Shown here: positions 47,201 through 55,512 of the stretch, in pieces | Layout: every line of letters starts with the position of its first letter | How positions within the stretch are numbered: the first letter of the stretch is position 1 | Origin: Pipra filicauda | Lineage: Eukaryota; Chordata; Aves; Passeriformes; Pipridae | NCBI RefSeq assembly: GCF_003945595.2 | Contig: NW_024104532.1 | Location: 4,525,501-4,589,500 of the forward strand | Direction: 5' to 3' | DNA length: 64,000 bases | Translations under genes and position numbers: made by a program | The notes under the pieces: generated by a model | The model's input: the letters and a program-made list of their open reading frames with translations, nothing else | Database searches by the model: none | What the model was told of the DNA's origin: nothing

Positions 47201-50200
47201 TGAAGCAGCCAAGGGCTTCCGTGGCTGACAGGGCATGGGCAGGGACCTGAACCTGGCTTGGGAAGGGGTGAGTGGCTGCTGGAGACACCCCCTGGCATCT
47301 ATCAGAAAAAGCTTTCCAGTGTCATTTCCAGTGTTTCTAGACCCCCATCTCTCCTTGGCTGCCAGTGCTCTGGAGTGTCCACCTGCTGCTGCAGCCACCA
47401 CATGCCTCGGCTTATCACTGATGTTTGAAGCTTTCCCCACCAGCTCCCCCCATCCCGGGCTGATCTCCTCTCCCTCGCTTCCCAGGTGTGAGAATGGCGA
47501 GCAGTGTCAGGGCGGGAGCGGGCACCGGGGCCAGCTGGAGAAGAGACGGGAAAAGGCCATCGTAAGTGGGGGGACCCCATGCTGGGACAAACCAATCCCC
47601 AGCACTCAGTTCATCTCCCGCTCCAGAAAAGCAGCAGTGGAGCCCATTAGCCCTGGCTTCAGCATCCCTTGGTGCGAGGCCAATGTTAAACAAGGACATG
47701 GGGGTGGAGGAGGGAGAGAAAAACCCAACCTGGAGCGGAAGCCACCAGCAATTGGCAACACATGGAGTCCTTGGCACAGAAATGCCCAGAGCATCCTACG
47801 CTGGTGCTTCAGCACACTTGGCATCGGCAGTTTGGGGGTGAGCTGGGGAATCCCTGGAGCTGCTCAGCCATTACAGATGTGGCCCTGCTGCATCCTTGTG
47901 CACCAGGAAACGAGCATGTGCCCACGGGTGGGAGCTGGGACAGGGGTGGGGATGTGGGAAAGTAACTTGCTGCTCTGTACTGTCGTGCACACACAGTGCA
48001 CTCACACACAGACACACACAGACACACCCACAGACACACACACATGCCGCTTTGGCATTTTTCCCTGCAATACAATTGAATTTTGCCCCTAGCAGTTCTT
48101 GGGAATATTTCCCACGTCTTCAGGAGAAGCTAAAAGAGCTGCAAGAATGCAGCAGAATTTTAAAAGAGAAGAAGGGAGTGTGGCTGCTCCAGCCTGGCTA
48201 TGGCTGTCCCTTGCAGCAGGGGTGTCCTGGGGATGACACCATGAGGGGGCTGGAGTGGAAACAACCAGATGCTAGAGATGTCAGGCCATGCCCACAGCAG
48301 TGTATCCCAGTGCTGGCTTACAGGGGCTCCTCAACAGCCCCACATTTTCAGTGCCCATCAGCACAGAGGTGTGAGGTCCTGGAGCTTGAAACCTTTCTCT
48401 TGCTTTGCCAGGGGGAAGGCCGAGTTGTGTACATCAGAAACCTCTCCAGCAGCATGAGCTCCAGTGAACTGAAGAAACGCTTCGAGGTGTTTGGTGAAAT
48501 CGTGGAGTGTCAGGTCCTGTCCAGGACTAACAGGTGGGTGGGCAGTGAGCTGTGGTCCAGAGCTCCAGCAGCTACAAGCAGCCCCTCTCCCCAGTCCCCA
48601 TCAGCACTGCCAGGAGGTGCCAGACCAACCTCCTTGGTCAACTGAGCCCATGGTCTTGGTGCTTTTGGCAAGGAGATGCGGTGTGTCCATAGATCCAAGG
48701 GCACAGGGAGGTCTGCTGGGATGGAGGGACAGCAGGATGGAGGGACAGGGGCACAGTGCTGGGCAGAACTGTGTCAGAAGGGCTGTGGGGCCCATCACAT
48801 CTTGAATTCTTTCTCTGGTTGCTCAGGGGGGATAAATATGGCTTTATCACCTACCGGTATTCAGAGCATGCCGCCTTATCTCTGAAGAATGGCCCCTCCC
48901 TAAGGAAGAGGAATGAGCCTTCCTTCCAGCTCAGCTCTGGTGGCCTTGGGCGCTTCTTCTGGACCAGATATGCTGACTTGGGTAAGAAAACAGGAGTCTT
49001 ATCAGCACAGAATGTAACAGCACTGCTGAGCCCTGGTCACACAAGAATCCCAGACATGTTTACAGCCTGCAGGAAAAGCCCACTGGCTTTCCTGTGGCTC
49101 ACATAGCTGTTTGTAGCTCAGTCAGGTGGCTTGGGAAACTGGGGAGAGGGAAGAACAACTGGCATGAGGCCCCAGGGTGTGTTGGCTGCAAAATGTAGCA
49201 TCACACCCCAGGGCTGCTGGGTCTCAGCTGACCACAGCCCATCTCTGCTGCGCTTCTGCACAGCCCTGGAGGCTTTCCAGCAGAAAACTCCCATCCCAGT
49301 TAGAGAAGGCAGTCAGCAGCATTTCATTAGCCCAAGAGGTGATCTGAGTGGTTTGCTCACCACACTGCACATGCACTTTTGAATCGTTTGATGGCACTGA
49401 AATGTGCTGTGGTCACATTACCCCTTTCAGTGCTGTCTGAGCTTTGGCAAGGCCAAAGCCACTGCTTTACTCAGTGACCATGTCTCCCAGGGTCTCACTG
49501 GACCCTGTCCCTCTGTGGGGTATAGGGCTGCAGCCTGAGCTGAGGGGCAGGAGCCAAACCCTGTGCTAGTCCTACAAGAGAAATGTGTCCCAGGCTTCGC
49601 CCAGCACTCCTTGCTGTGCTCTTCTTTCACCAACACTGCATGTTAATTTCTGTACCCTCTGTAGGGGCTGAAGGGTTCTAGGATTCCACTTCATGAGTGA
49701 GAGGCTGAGGCCCAGAAAATAAAGCCCCAAGTCTTACCTCCAGACACCCAGTCTGACACAAGCACTGACCAATCTTTCATCACATTGCGATATCTCGTCT
49801 GCTCAGAGCAGCCATCCCTCCGACTTCAGTTGTGGGTACAAATTCCTGTTACTCATCTAAATAAATCCCAGAGCCTCTCATTTTGGGCACAGAGAATCTA
49901 GGAAGCAGACAGCACCCCATGATGAAGGTGTTGACTATGCAGTGCTGTAGGAAGGGAAGCCAGAGCTGCCCCTCAGCCTAGGAGAAGCCCCCTCAGTGCT
50001 CCTCACCTGCTGATTTCTGCAGAGCCACCAGTCACCCCCTTCCTGCACAGCTTGGCTTGTTCCTAAAATCCTGCTTGTCCTAGTACAGGACAGATGAGAT
50101 GCAGACCCCACAGGCAGAGGTGAATACAACCATGCCATTCAAAAATATACTTTTAAAATGTTAAGCTGCTGTTAAATTAGGCAGCCTTATTTCTGGCATG

Positions 50201-50685
50201 TGCTGAATTCCCCAGGCTTTCCAGGGGCACTGTGTGTTCAGCTTCTGGCAGGGGCCTGGGAGCAGGGCAGGCAGACACCCCTCTCCCTGCAACCTGTTTC
50301 AGCACCTGCAAATTTGGCTGCATCCGGCAGATTTTTGCACACCTGGAAAACGAGGCCTAGCTGGGCCCTGCTGCAGCTCCTCTGCCCACAGCTCTTTTCA
50401 ATGGGGAAGAGACAACACCATCCCAATCCCTTCTGCCATCACTGCTGCATCCAGGCTGGCTCTGCGGTAGCAGGGCAATGAGCAGTGCCTTGCTGTGCCT
50501 CAGTTTCCTTCCCAACCCGGCAGCGAGCGTGCTGGTGCCCCACTCCCTGACCTGGCTGCCTTCTGTCCCTGCCATTCCCAGATTGCGGCACGGAGGAATC
50601 CTCCCCAGCTCCAGTGAAAAGCAAGTACGAGACCATGGATTTCGACAGCTTGCTGCAGGAGGCCCAGCTAAGCCTGCATCGGTAA
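5190..50685 (+). CDS. PPARGC1B: PPARGC1B, PGC-1 beta transcriptional coactivator (12 coding exons)
   Basis: Exons are 5190-5273, 37825-37998, 40485-40697, 42512-42628, 43697-44813, 45320-45356, 45752-45816, 46232-47003, 47486-47561, 48412-48533, 48827-48981 and 50582-50685. They join to 3036 bases (1011 residues plus TAA), close to the human protein of 1023. All introns are GT-AG and every junction keeps frame. The family coactivates nuclear receptors such as ERR-alpha in the nucleus and drives mitochondrial and lipid-oxidation genes. Visible marks are an acidic N-terminal activation region, LxxLL boxes at about 158-162 (LKKLL) and 370-374 (LKELL), a TPPTTPP stretch at about 605-611, an HCF-1-binding DHDY at 691-694, an acidic run at 802-815, a short Arg-Ser segment, an RRM at about 889-965 and the conserved C-terminal FDSLLQEAQ. 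The start ATG has A at -3 and G at +4. The long RS region of PGC-1 alpha is absent, which argues for beta. Confidence 0.96.
5274..9504 (+). other. PPARGC1B intron 1, first part
   Basis: This holds the rest of the CpG island to about 5780 and a 16-base G run at 5332-5347. Beyond that it is ordinary intronic sequence. No exon, RNA gene or mobile element was recognised. Confidence 0.6.
5332..5347 (+). repeat. Poly-G run (16 G)
   Basis: An uninterrupted G run begins 59 bases after the exon 1 splice donor, inside the CpG island. It is able in principle to form a G-quadruplex with the flanking G tracts. Its length is likely variable and error-prone in sequencing. Confidence 0.85.
9505..9758 (+). 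mobile_element. CR1 LINE 3' fragment
   Basis: This is typical bird CR1 3'-terminal sequence. It runs from ACAGGACCATGGGGAATGG, through TGTCCCTGCCCATGGCAGGG, to a terminal GTGATTCTATGA. It is 5'-truncated and in sense orientation relative to PPARGC1B. Confidence 0.9.
11591..11640 (-). mobile_element. CR1 3'-end remnant with local duplication
   Basis: TTAGAATCATAGAATCA is the reverse complement of the CR1 terminal repeat. It is followed by a duplicated GAGAATAGAAGTT segment. Only the extreme 3' end of an antisense insertion seems to remain. Confidence 0.5.
11886..11941. repeat. Short tandem repeat, GCTGAGCCGGGCTGG unit
   Basis: About 3-4 imperfect copies of a 15-base GC-rich unit lie head to tail in intron 1. 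Confidence 0.75.
20060..20165. promoter_or_regulatory. Candidate intronic enhancer with full CRE palindrome
   Basis: An AT-rich island stands out in GC-rich surroundings. It contains a perfect TGACGTCA (20132-20139), a CCAAT (20143-20147) and clustered TTAATTAATAAT and ATAATTA homeodomain-type sites. CREB-family binding to TGACGTCA is well established. An enhancer role here is inference. Confidence 0.35.
20601..20660. repeat. Pyrimidine-rich (CCT/CTT) simple repeat
   Basis: A polypyrimidine tract of mixed CCT and CTT triplets in intron 1. Confidence 0.8.
20851..20886. repeat. CCT trinucleotide simple repeat
   Basis: Seven near-perfect CCT units are followed by imperfect ones. This is the second such tract within 300 bases. 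Confidence 0.8.
21501..21612. repeat. Minisatellite, about 20-25 bp unit
   Basis: About five imperfect copies of a unit like GGGAGGACAGAGCTGTAGGCA follow one another, with small differences in unit length. The number of copies is a likely polymorphism. Confidence 0.8.
25446..25606 (+). mobile_element. CR1 LINE 3' fragment
   Basis: The fragment begins GAAACTGTGGCTGCCCCATCCCTGGAAGTG and ends GCATTCTAGGATTCTATGG, the 3' terminus of avian CR1. It is 5'-truncated and in sense orientation within intron 1. Confidence 0.9.
25607..31359 (+). other. PPARGC1B intron 1, third part
   Basis: No exon, RNA gene or transposon was recognised. The open frames overlap on both strands and match no family I know. 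Confidence 0.55.
31360..31445 (-). mobile_element. CR1 LINE 3' fragment, antisense
   Basis: ACAGAATCATTTACATTGGAAAAGGCCTCTAAGATCATC is the reverse complement of the CR1 3' end. It is followed by a duplicated TTTGAGTCCAACC. Only about 85 bases remain. Confidence 0.8.
35811..35858. repeat. CA/TA dinucleotide microsatellite
   Basis: Imperfect CACACA units change to a TATATA and GTATGTATG end. Confidence 0.8.
36626..36655. repeat. Poly-A followed by (GA)n
   Basis: Seventeen A residues are followed by a GAGAGA run. There is no flanking sign of a processed retrocopy. Confidence 0.8.
37825..37998 (+). CDS. PPARGC1B: PPARGC1B coding exon 2
   Basis: 58 codons, phase 0 at both ends. They carry the conserved acidic activation segment [18 protein letters not shown] and [13 protein letters not shown], nearly identical to mammalian PGC-1 beta. 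Confidence 0.96.
37999..40484 (+). other. PPARGC1B intron 2
   Basis: GT-AG intron of 2486 bases. No repeat element or further exon was recognised. Confidence 0.7.
40485..40697 (+). CDS. PPARGC1B: PPARGC1B coding exon 3
   Basis: 71 codons, phase 0. They start [20 protein letters not shown], a block shared with PGC-1 alpha and beta, and end DELSL just before the first LxxLL box. The donor is CTA|GTAAGA. Confidence 0.95.
40698..42511 (+). other. PPARGC1B intron 3
   Basis: GT-AG intron. It holds short TA/CA-rich stretches near 40840-40930 and 41515-41560, and one ERR-type half site TGACCTTG at 41918-41925. Nothing else was recognised. Confidence 0.6.
42512..42628 (+). CDS. PPARGC1B: PPARGC1B coding exon 4
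   Basis: 39 codons, phase 0. The exon opens with LKKLLL. With the last Leu of exon 3 it forms LLKKLL, the main nuclear-receptor LxxLL box of the family. The rest is basic and Pro-rich and poorly conserved. Confidence 0.94.
42629..43696 (+). other. PPARGC1B intron 4
   Basis: GT-AG intron of 1068 bases with nothing recognised inside. Confidence 0.7.
43697..44813 (+). CDS. PPARGC1B: PPARGC1B coding exon 5 (largest)
   Basis: 1117 bases, entering in phase 0 and ending after one base of a codon. It encodes [12 protein letters not shown], a Ser/Asp-rich segment, the conserved [12 protein letters not shown] (from about residue 297), the second LxxLL box LKELL (370-374) followed by CDVSKPYRL, and [17 protein letters not shown] (from about 478). 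Confidence 0.96.
44814..45319 (+). other. PPARGC1B intron 5
   Basis: GT-AG intron of 506 bases with nothing recognised inside. Confidence 0.7.
45320..45356 (+). CDS. PPARGC1B: PPARGC1B coding exon 6 (37-base microexon)
   Basis: It encodes the [11 protein letters not shown] segment, matching the PRCLMLALSQ region of the mammalian protein. Both flanking signals (TTTCAG and GTAAGT) are strong. It enters in phase 1 and leaves in phase 2, so it must be spliced in for exon 7 to be read in frame. Confidence 0.9.
45357..45751 (+). other. PPARGC1B intron 6
   Basis: GT-AG intron of 395 bases with nothing recognised inside. Confidence 0.7.
45752..45816 (+). CDS. PPARGC1B: PPARGC1B coding exon 7
   Basis: 65 bases encoding [21 protein letters not shown], the conserved segment just before TPPTTPP. 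It enters in phase 2 and leaves in phase 1. Confidence 0.95.
45817..46231 (+). other. PPARGC1B intron 7
   Basis: GT-AG intron of 415 bases with nothing recognised inside. Confidence 0.7.
46232..47003 (+). CDS. PPARGC1B: PPARGC1B coding exon 8
   Basis: 772 bases. In order it carries [23 protein letters not shown], the HCF-1-binding DHDY within [10 protein letters not shown] (691-694), [25 protein letters not shown] [13 protein letters not shown], a run of 13 Glu broken by one Asp (802-815), and a short Arg/Ser segment [10 protein letters not shown]. It ends in phase 2. Confidence 0.96.
46828..46869 (+). repeat. GAG/GAA codon repeat inside PPARGC1B exon 8
   Basis: Fourteen consecutive acidic codons (13 Glu and one Asp), mostly GAG. 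The length of this tract also differs between mammalian PGC-1 beta proteins. Confidence 0.9.
47004..47485 (+). other. PPARGC1B intron 8
   Basis: GT-AG intron of 482 bases with nothing recognised inside. Confidence 0.7.
47486..47561 (+). CDS. PPARGC1B: PPARGC1B coding exon 9
   Basis: 76 bases encoding RCENGE and the conserved basic EKRREKAI immediately before the RRM. It ends in phase 0. Confidence 0.93.
47562..48411 (+). other. PPARGC1B intron 9 with CA microsatellite
   Basis: GT-AG intron of 850 bases. Imperfect CACACAGA units occupy 47987-48045. Nothing else was recognised. Confidence 0.7.
47987..48045. repeat. Imperfect CA/CAGA microsatellite
   Basis: Repeated CACACAGACA units in intron 9. 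Confidence 0.85.
48412..48533 (+). CDS. PPARGC1B: PPARGC1B coding exon 10 (RRM, first half)
   Basis: 122 bases encoding [20 protein letters not shown] and [16 protein letters not shown]. This is the first beta strand with the RNP2 motif (VYIRNL) and helix 1 of the RNA-recognition motif. Confidence 0.96.
48534..48826 (+). other. PPARGC1B intron 10
   Basis: GT-AG intron of 293 bases with nothing recognised inside. Confidence 0.7.
48827..48981 (+). CDS. PPARGC1B: PPARGC1B coding exon 11 (RRM, second half)
   Basis: 155 bases encoding the RNP1-like [20 protein letters not shown] and [12 protein letters not shown]. It completes the RRM. It ends in phase 1. Confidence 0.96.
48982..50581 (+). other. 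PPARGC1B intron 11
   Basis: GT-AG intron of 1600 bases. No exon or repeat element was recognised. Confidence 0.7.
50582..50685 (+). CDS. PPARGC1B: PPARGC1B coding exon 12 and stop
   Basis: It encodes [21 protein letters not shown], then TAA at 50683-50685. This is the conserved C terminus of all PGC-1 proteins. Confidence 0.96.
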
Positions 50686-50776
50686 CAGCCTTAACCTTGG
50701 AGGAATACCTCAATACCTCAGTCAAGGCACTTCCAATATGTTTACGTTTTCAAAGAAATTATTCAGTCTATGGAAA

Positions 50777-50822
50777 GCGAGAGAGCGAGAGAGAGCGAGA
50801 GCACGCACGCGCGAGAGAGAGA
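50777..50822. repeat. GA/GC-GA simple repeat in 3' UTR
   Basis: GAGAGAGCGAGAGA units with a CACGCACGCGC interruption, starting about 90 bases after the stop codon. Confidence 0.85.
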
Positions 50823-52870
50823 CTGCTGTCCCTTCTGATCGATGTTTACATTGAACAAAGCTGCTTCTGTCTGTGAGTCCCCATGGTGTTGATGTCTCAC
50901 TGCCACACGTTAGTCCCTCCGCTTCTGACTGGTTGTTTTAGGGTGAGCCTAGGAGCCCCCCGGCCCCTCTCCCCCTCCTGGCCCTCCCCATGCTCCCGCC
51001 GTGGAGTTGCAGCTGTGTTCACCATAACATTTTTTTGTCTGTAGTGTGTGATGATGAAATTGTTAATTGTGAATAGAATCAGGATTATAAACTAATTTTT
51101 AATAGAAGAAGAGAAAAAAAAAAGTATATACTTAAAAAAATGTATTTATGGCTCAGATGTACTGTAATTCAGATTTATTGTACCGCTTCCTTGATTTTTA
51201 ACTATGCACTGTAATGAGGCACTTGCCACTCAGCAAATGGGGGGTCAGAGCAGAGTCCCGGAGCTGACATTCACCCGCCTGCCCCGCTGGCAAACCAGGG
51301 TGCTCGATGGTTGTGCTGGGGTCATCCACTTTGCTGTCAAAGCCATTCTTCTTGCTTACGTGGCCCGAGCTCCGCAGCAGCACCCAGATGCTGAGCTGGG
51401 TCCTGGTGCACGATGGAGCCAGGGCCAGGCAGCTTTGCAGGTGGGAAGGAGAGGGGTGGAAGAAGGATGCACTACTTCCAACCAGCACTGCTCCAGCCCT
51501 CTGCTGCCTTTGGAGCCAGGAGAGAGGGGTTGGGGGGCTGGAGCCAGCCAGGCTTGAATCCAGCGGGTCCTGCTGGCACAGCCTGAGGGATGGGTATCTC
51601 CAGGTCAGTATGAGGGATCTGGCTTCTCTCCAGCCCCTCGGATGGCTGGGAGACCGGCCGGGCCAAACGGTTTGCTCTGCACTCGCTTCCAGCCCCTGCA
51701 AAGCAAGCAGGGTGAGAAGACCCATCTGTGACCCATCTGTGATCTCCACTGGGCAGCCAGGTCAAAATCCAGAGAGGCGGAAGGGGGCACAGCATCCGCA
51801 CCGAGCGTCTGCCCACCCAGCACCCTGCCCACCCTCTGCCCACTGCCTGATAAGCCATACACTTCCCAGCACCCACTCGGCACCCAGGATCCATCCCCAT
51901 GCCCGCCAGTGCCCCACGGCACGTTTGCCTGCTCTGCCTCTGTCCAGGGGCCTTCAGGACTGGATTTAAGGAATGCTCAAGCATGAAATTTGCTTGCAGA
52001 CTTGCCCTTCACCTCTGGGTGAGGTGCGATGGGAAGAGAGCCCACCTCTGGCTGGAGCAAACCCCACCACCAGCTGGCCAGAGGCGCTGTTTCCTGAGGG
52101 AGTGGGAATCTCGCTGCTCCTCCAGCCATTGCCATCGTCTCCATTTATTTTTCCTCCCCAAGGACCACTAGGGATTCAGCCATCCTATGTAGATAGAATA
52201 TTATAGCCTTAACTATGCCAATAGATAGATTAGAATCTCCTGGGGTCTCCCCTCGACATGACTTAGGGGTTTTATTCTCATTTCCTTGGCATGGATATAT
52301 TTCGTCTTGCAGGGAGAATGACCAAAACCTTCGAAATTGCACAAGGTGCGATGCCAAGAGCCTGAGCCCTGCCGGGATGGCCCCTGGCTCTGGGGCTGTG
52401 AGTGCAGCTGGTCTCTGGTGGGAGCAGGAATGCCGGCAGCGCTGACACCAGCACAGTTCCCTGGCTATTTCTTTCGGGAAAGCCATGGTTCTGACAACAA
52501 CCAGCCCGGCAGCGCGAGGGCCCAGAGGCCACCGCGGGGTCCCCAATCCACCACCAGTGACGATCACTGCCAGGGAACAGTCCTTGTGCCATTTCAGCCT
52601 CACAGCAAGGTTTGGTGTCTCTCCTGCCACAAAATCCCCCCACTTCTCATCCCACCTTAGTGAACACGAGCAGCTCTGGCCGAGACTGAGCATCTGCTAT
52701 TGGCAATTGCCTCATTGTAGCTTTGCCTTTTTCTGTCCTAGTATTTCCTCACGATGATGATGTTTACATGTGATTGCTATAGAGCTTATGTAGAATGTAT
52801 ATAGCGACACATTTAGGGTGGGTAGTACTGTCCTGTGCTGTGCTGATGTTTTTCAGAAAACGATCAATCC

Positions 52871-52941
52871 AAAAAAAAAGCCAACAAAACAAAACAAAAC
52901 AAACAAAAAAAAAAAAAACAAAAAAAAAAACAAAAACAAAA
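52871..52941. repeat. A-rich (CAAAA)n simple repeat in 3' UTR
   Basis: About 70 bases of A runs broken by single C residues. It could prime oligo-dT internally in cDNA libraries. Confidence 0.85.
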
Positions 52942-55359
52942 TAGCTAAGTAAGTGGAATTCTTCCATCTCCCGCTCAGCCAGGGGCACCCATGGCCGGGC
53001 CCCGCTGGGGATGCATCAAGCGTGGTGGAGGGGAAGGGTTAGTGCAGAGCTGGGGGGACTCCAGCCCACTCCTGGAGGATCACTCAGTTGCTTCCCAAGC
53101 GTTGGTTTTGGTGTATCCAGATAAAAAATTTCACATTGTTTTCCTGCAGCTGGGCACCCCAGGTTGGCCCACAGCCCCTGCCTGTGCCCAGCTGCTGGAT
53201 CCTGAGAGCAGTGCTTGGGAAGGGGAGGGCTGGTCCTGCACAGAGCTGATCAGTACTGCAGCCATAGGGTAGGAAGAGATGCAATAAGTGGTCTTCGAGG
53301 TGCCTGAAGTCTATAAGTGGGGTTGTTTTTTTTTTTCTTTGGGTTTTTACTTTTTTTTCCATTAAATTGGGATGGTTTGTTTTCCCTCTTCCCCAAGAAA
53401 TTTTTTCTAGATCTTATGCACTATGCTTAGAGCCCCATGGGTTGTGTGCTGCCTGTCCTGGGAACATGTGCTGCCTGCCCTGGTGGCTTCCTCCAAATTT
53501 TAGGATTGAGTGAGAGTGGAGAGAGCAGCTTTTCTGGGTTTAGAGTCCCTCATGCAGGGTTTGTGGTAAAAAGTAAGTTTCCACTTGATTTTTTTTGGGG
53601 GGGTGGTTCTTTTTACTATAAAGGTGTCTTTAACTCACAGTGCTCAAGTCTGCACAGGGGCAGGAAGGTGAGCTTGGGCACAGGGGCAGGTGAGAGCTCT
53701 GTCCCTTAGCAGCCTGTGACTGTTTTGGATGCTGACAGGGAAGTGGGGCGGGAGCAAAGCAATGCCTGGGCACTGTGTGGGGGGAGGCAGACAATGCTAC
53801 CAGGCAAGCCAGGGGCACACAATTTTTCAGGAACTGCCAGAGAGTGGGGATCCCCCTCTCTCCAAGGATTGCCTTTATGTCCCATCCAGCCTGTGGCATC
53901 GATGTGGGTGCCCCAGGGCGGGTGCAGCTCGGAGCTGGGCACCCCAAAAAGGGAACCCTAACACCCCAGCCCCTTCGAGGGGGCTGTGGGATAGGTAGGA
54001 ATACAGCTTCAAAGAGAAACTGGGAGCAGAAGGGTTTACTTTGGTAGGCAATAAGTCAGGAGGAGATTTATTTTTTTAAAAATATGTAATTATAGAATGT
54101 CCCTCAGTCACTTCCTGTGGGTGCTGTGGGGAAATGCTGAATGTGAAGAGTTTCGTGATAAAATGCCCCTTTGCTTGTTTTGCACAGGTTTGCCCCAGAA
54201 AAGCTTGTTGTTCAGGGTGGGATACTGGATTTCTGGCTGGAATCCAGTGGGTCCCTGAGGCTCCGCAGGAAGGAGCAAATGTTTCTGAGTGTGTGGGCTG
54301 AATGCAGAGGACAATCCCAGGTTTTAGGTTTGATGCTGCCCCAAAGAAAATGTTTATCCCGATTCCTCAGCGCAGCTGGCTGGGCTGCACATCTTGAATG
54401 AAGCAGCTCAGTCACCATGTTACAGTCCTGTCTGATTTCAGCTCTGGTCCATGCAAAGGAGTATTGCAATTGCAGATCAACACAGTTTTATCCTTTCTTT
54501 TTGATTTTTTTTTTCCTTCTTCCTGGAGGTATGCTGAATCCTAAGATACATCGGTGTTCAACCCGACACCCTTTCCGTTCTAAGCATTGTAGTCCATCCC
54601 CGACAATCTCAAGCAATATAGAGCCAAACGCAGCCTTGGGGTTTCATTCCTCTTCCCTCACCCTCCCTGGGGTCAGGGACAGCAGCAGCTTGGCTGCAAC
54701 ACAAGAGTCGGGGAGGGAGTGTGTGTATGCATGCGAGAAACAGAGAGAACAGTTAAATTGATGCATTTCTTGAGAAAGGTGTAAGAATTTCACCAAAAAA
54801 GGGGCACATCTGCTTTGTTATTTATGAAAAAAAAAAAAACTAAATTCTGTCTTTTTCTTCTTTTTTTTCTTTTTTTTTAAGTAAAAGGACACTGCTCATA
54901 ATTATTAGGGGCCAATTCTGCCTCCCTTGCTCATGCTGAGTAAGTACTACTTAACTGCAGTTTTCTACTTGCAGAGTAAGTAAAAGTAGCAGAATTGATC
55001 CCACTGTGATAAAGAATCAAGTTTTTAGTATTTTTTTTTCAATTGGTAGTGGTTTTTTTATATTTCACTTAATTTTTTTCCCCAGTTCCTTTCTGTTGTG
55101 TCCTTATTTATGTAATATACTTTAACCTTAAAAGATGGCATGGATTCTTATGCCTTTCCTTTATTATTATTGTTATTATTTTTAAAAAAAAAAAGAGATT
55201 TATTTCTAGTGTGATTTAACTGTCTACCTTCTAAAATGAGAGAACGTTTTCTTGTATTTTTACATTGTCAGATTCTATAGTTTCATAGATAATTTAACCA
55301 AATCGCTCAATGTATTCTCTATATCTATCCAGTGGGTATAAAAGTTCTATTTTAAATTG

Positions 55360-55367
55360 TGTAAATA
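55360..55367 (+). promoter_or_regulatory. Pumilio-type element TGTAAATA
   Basis: An exact match to the PUF consensus UGUANAUA in the 3' UTR, about 120 bases before the poly(A) signal. Confidence 0.45.
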
Positions 55368-55456
55368 CTTCAGAACTGGCTTCTTTTTCCAGACTCCCCT
55401 GCCGTGGAGTTAATTGTTTACATCAAAAAGACTGTAGAATCTCTACGCTCATGTAC

Positions 55457-55464
55457 TGTAAATA
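55457..55464 (+). promoter_or_regulatory. Second Pumilio-type element TGTAAATA
   Basis: A second exact UGUANAUA match, 20 bases before the AATAAA. Confidence 0.45.
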
Positions 55465-55483
55465 GTGAAGTGATCTGCCTATA

Positions 55484-55489
55484 AATAAA
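55484..55489 (+). promoter_or_regulatory. PPARGC1B: PPARGC1B polyadenylation signal AATAAA
   Basis: A canonical hexamer after a long AT-rich UTR, followed within 30 bases by a plausible cleavage region. Confidence 0.75.
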
Positions 55490-55512
55490 CGATAACATAT
55501 ATACTATAAAGT

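Larger units (their letters stand above)
50686..55512 (+). other. PPARGC1B: PPARGC1B 3' UTR
   Basis: About 4.8 kb runs from the stop to the AATAAA at 55484-55489. It has GA/CA-rich simple sequence at 50777-50822, an A-rich CAAAA tract at 52871-52941, and several AT-rich blocks. The blocks near 51000-51200 and 54760-55510 look most UTR-like. No intervening open frame of interest was found. The exact cleavage site is inferred as shortly after 55500. Confidence 0.75.
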
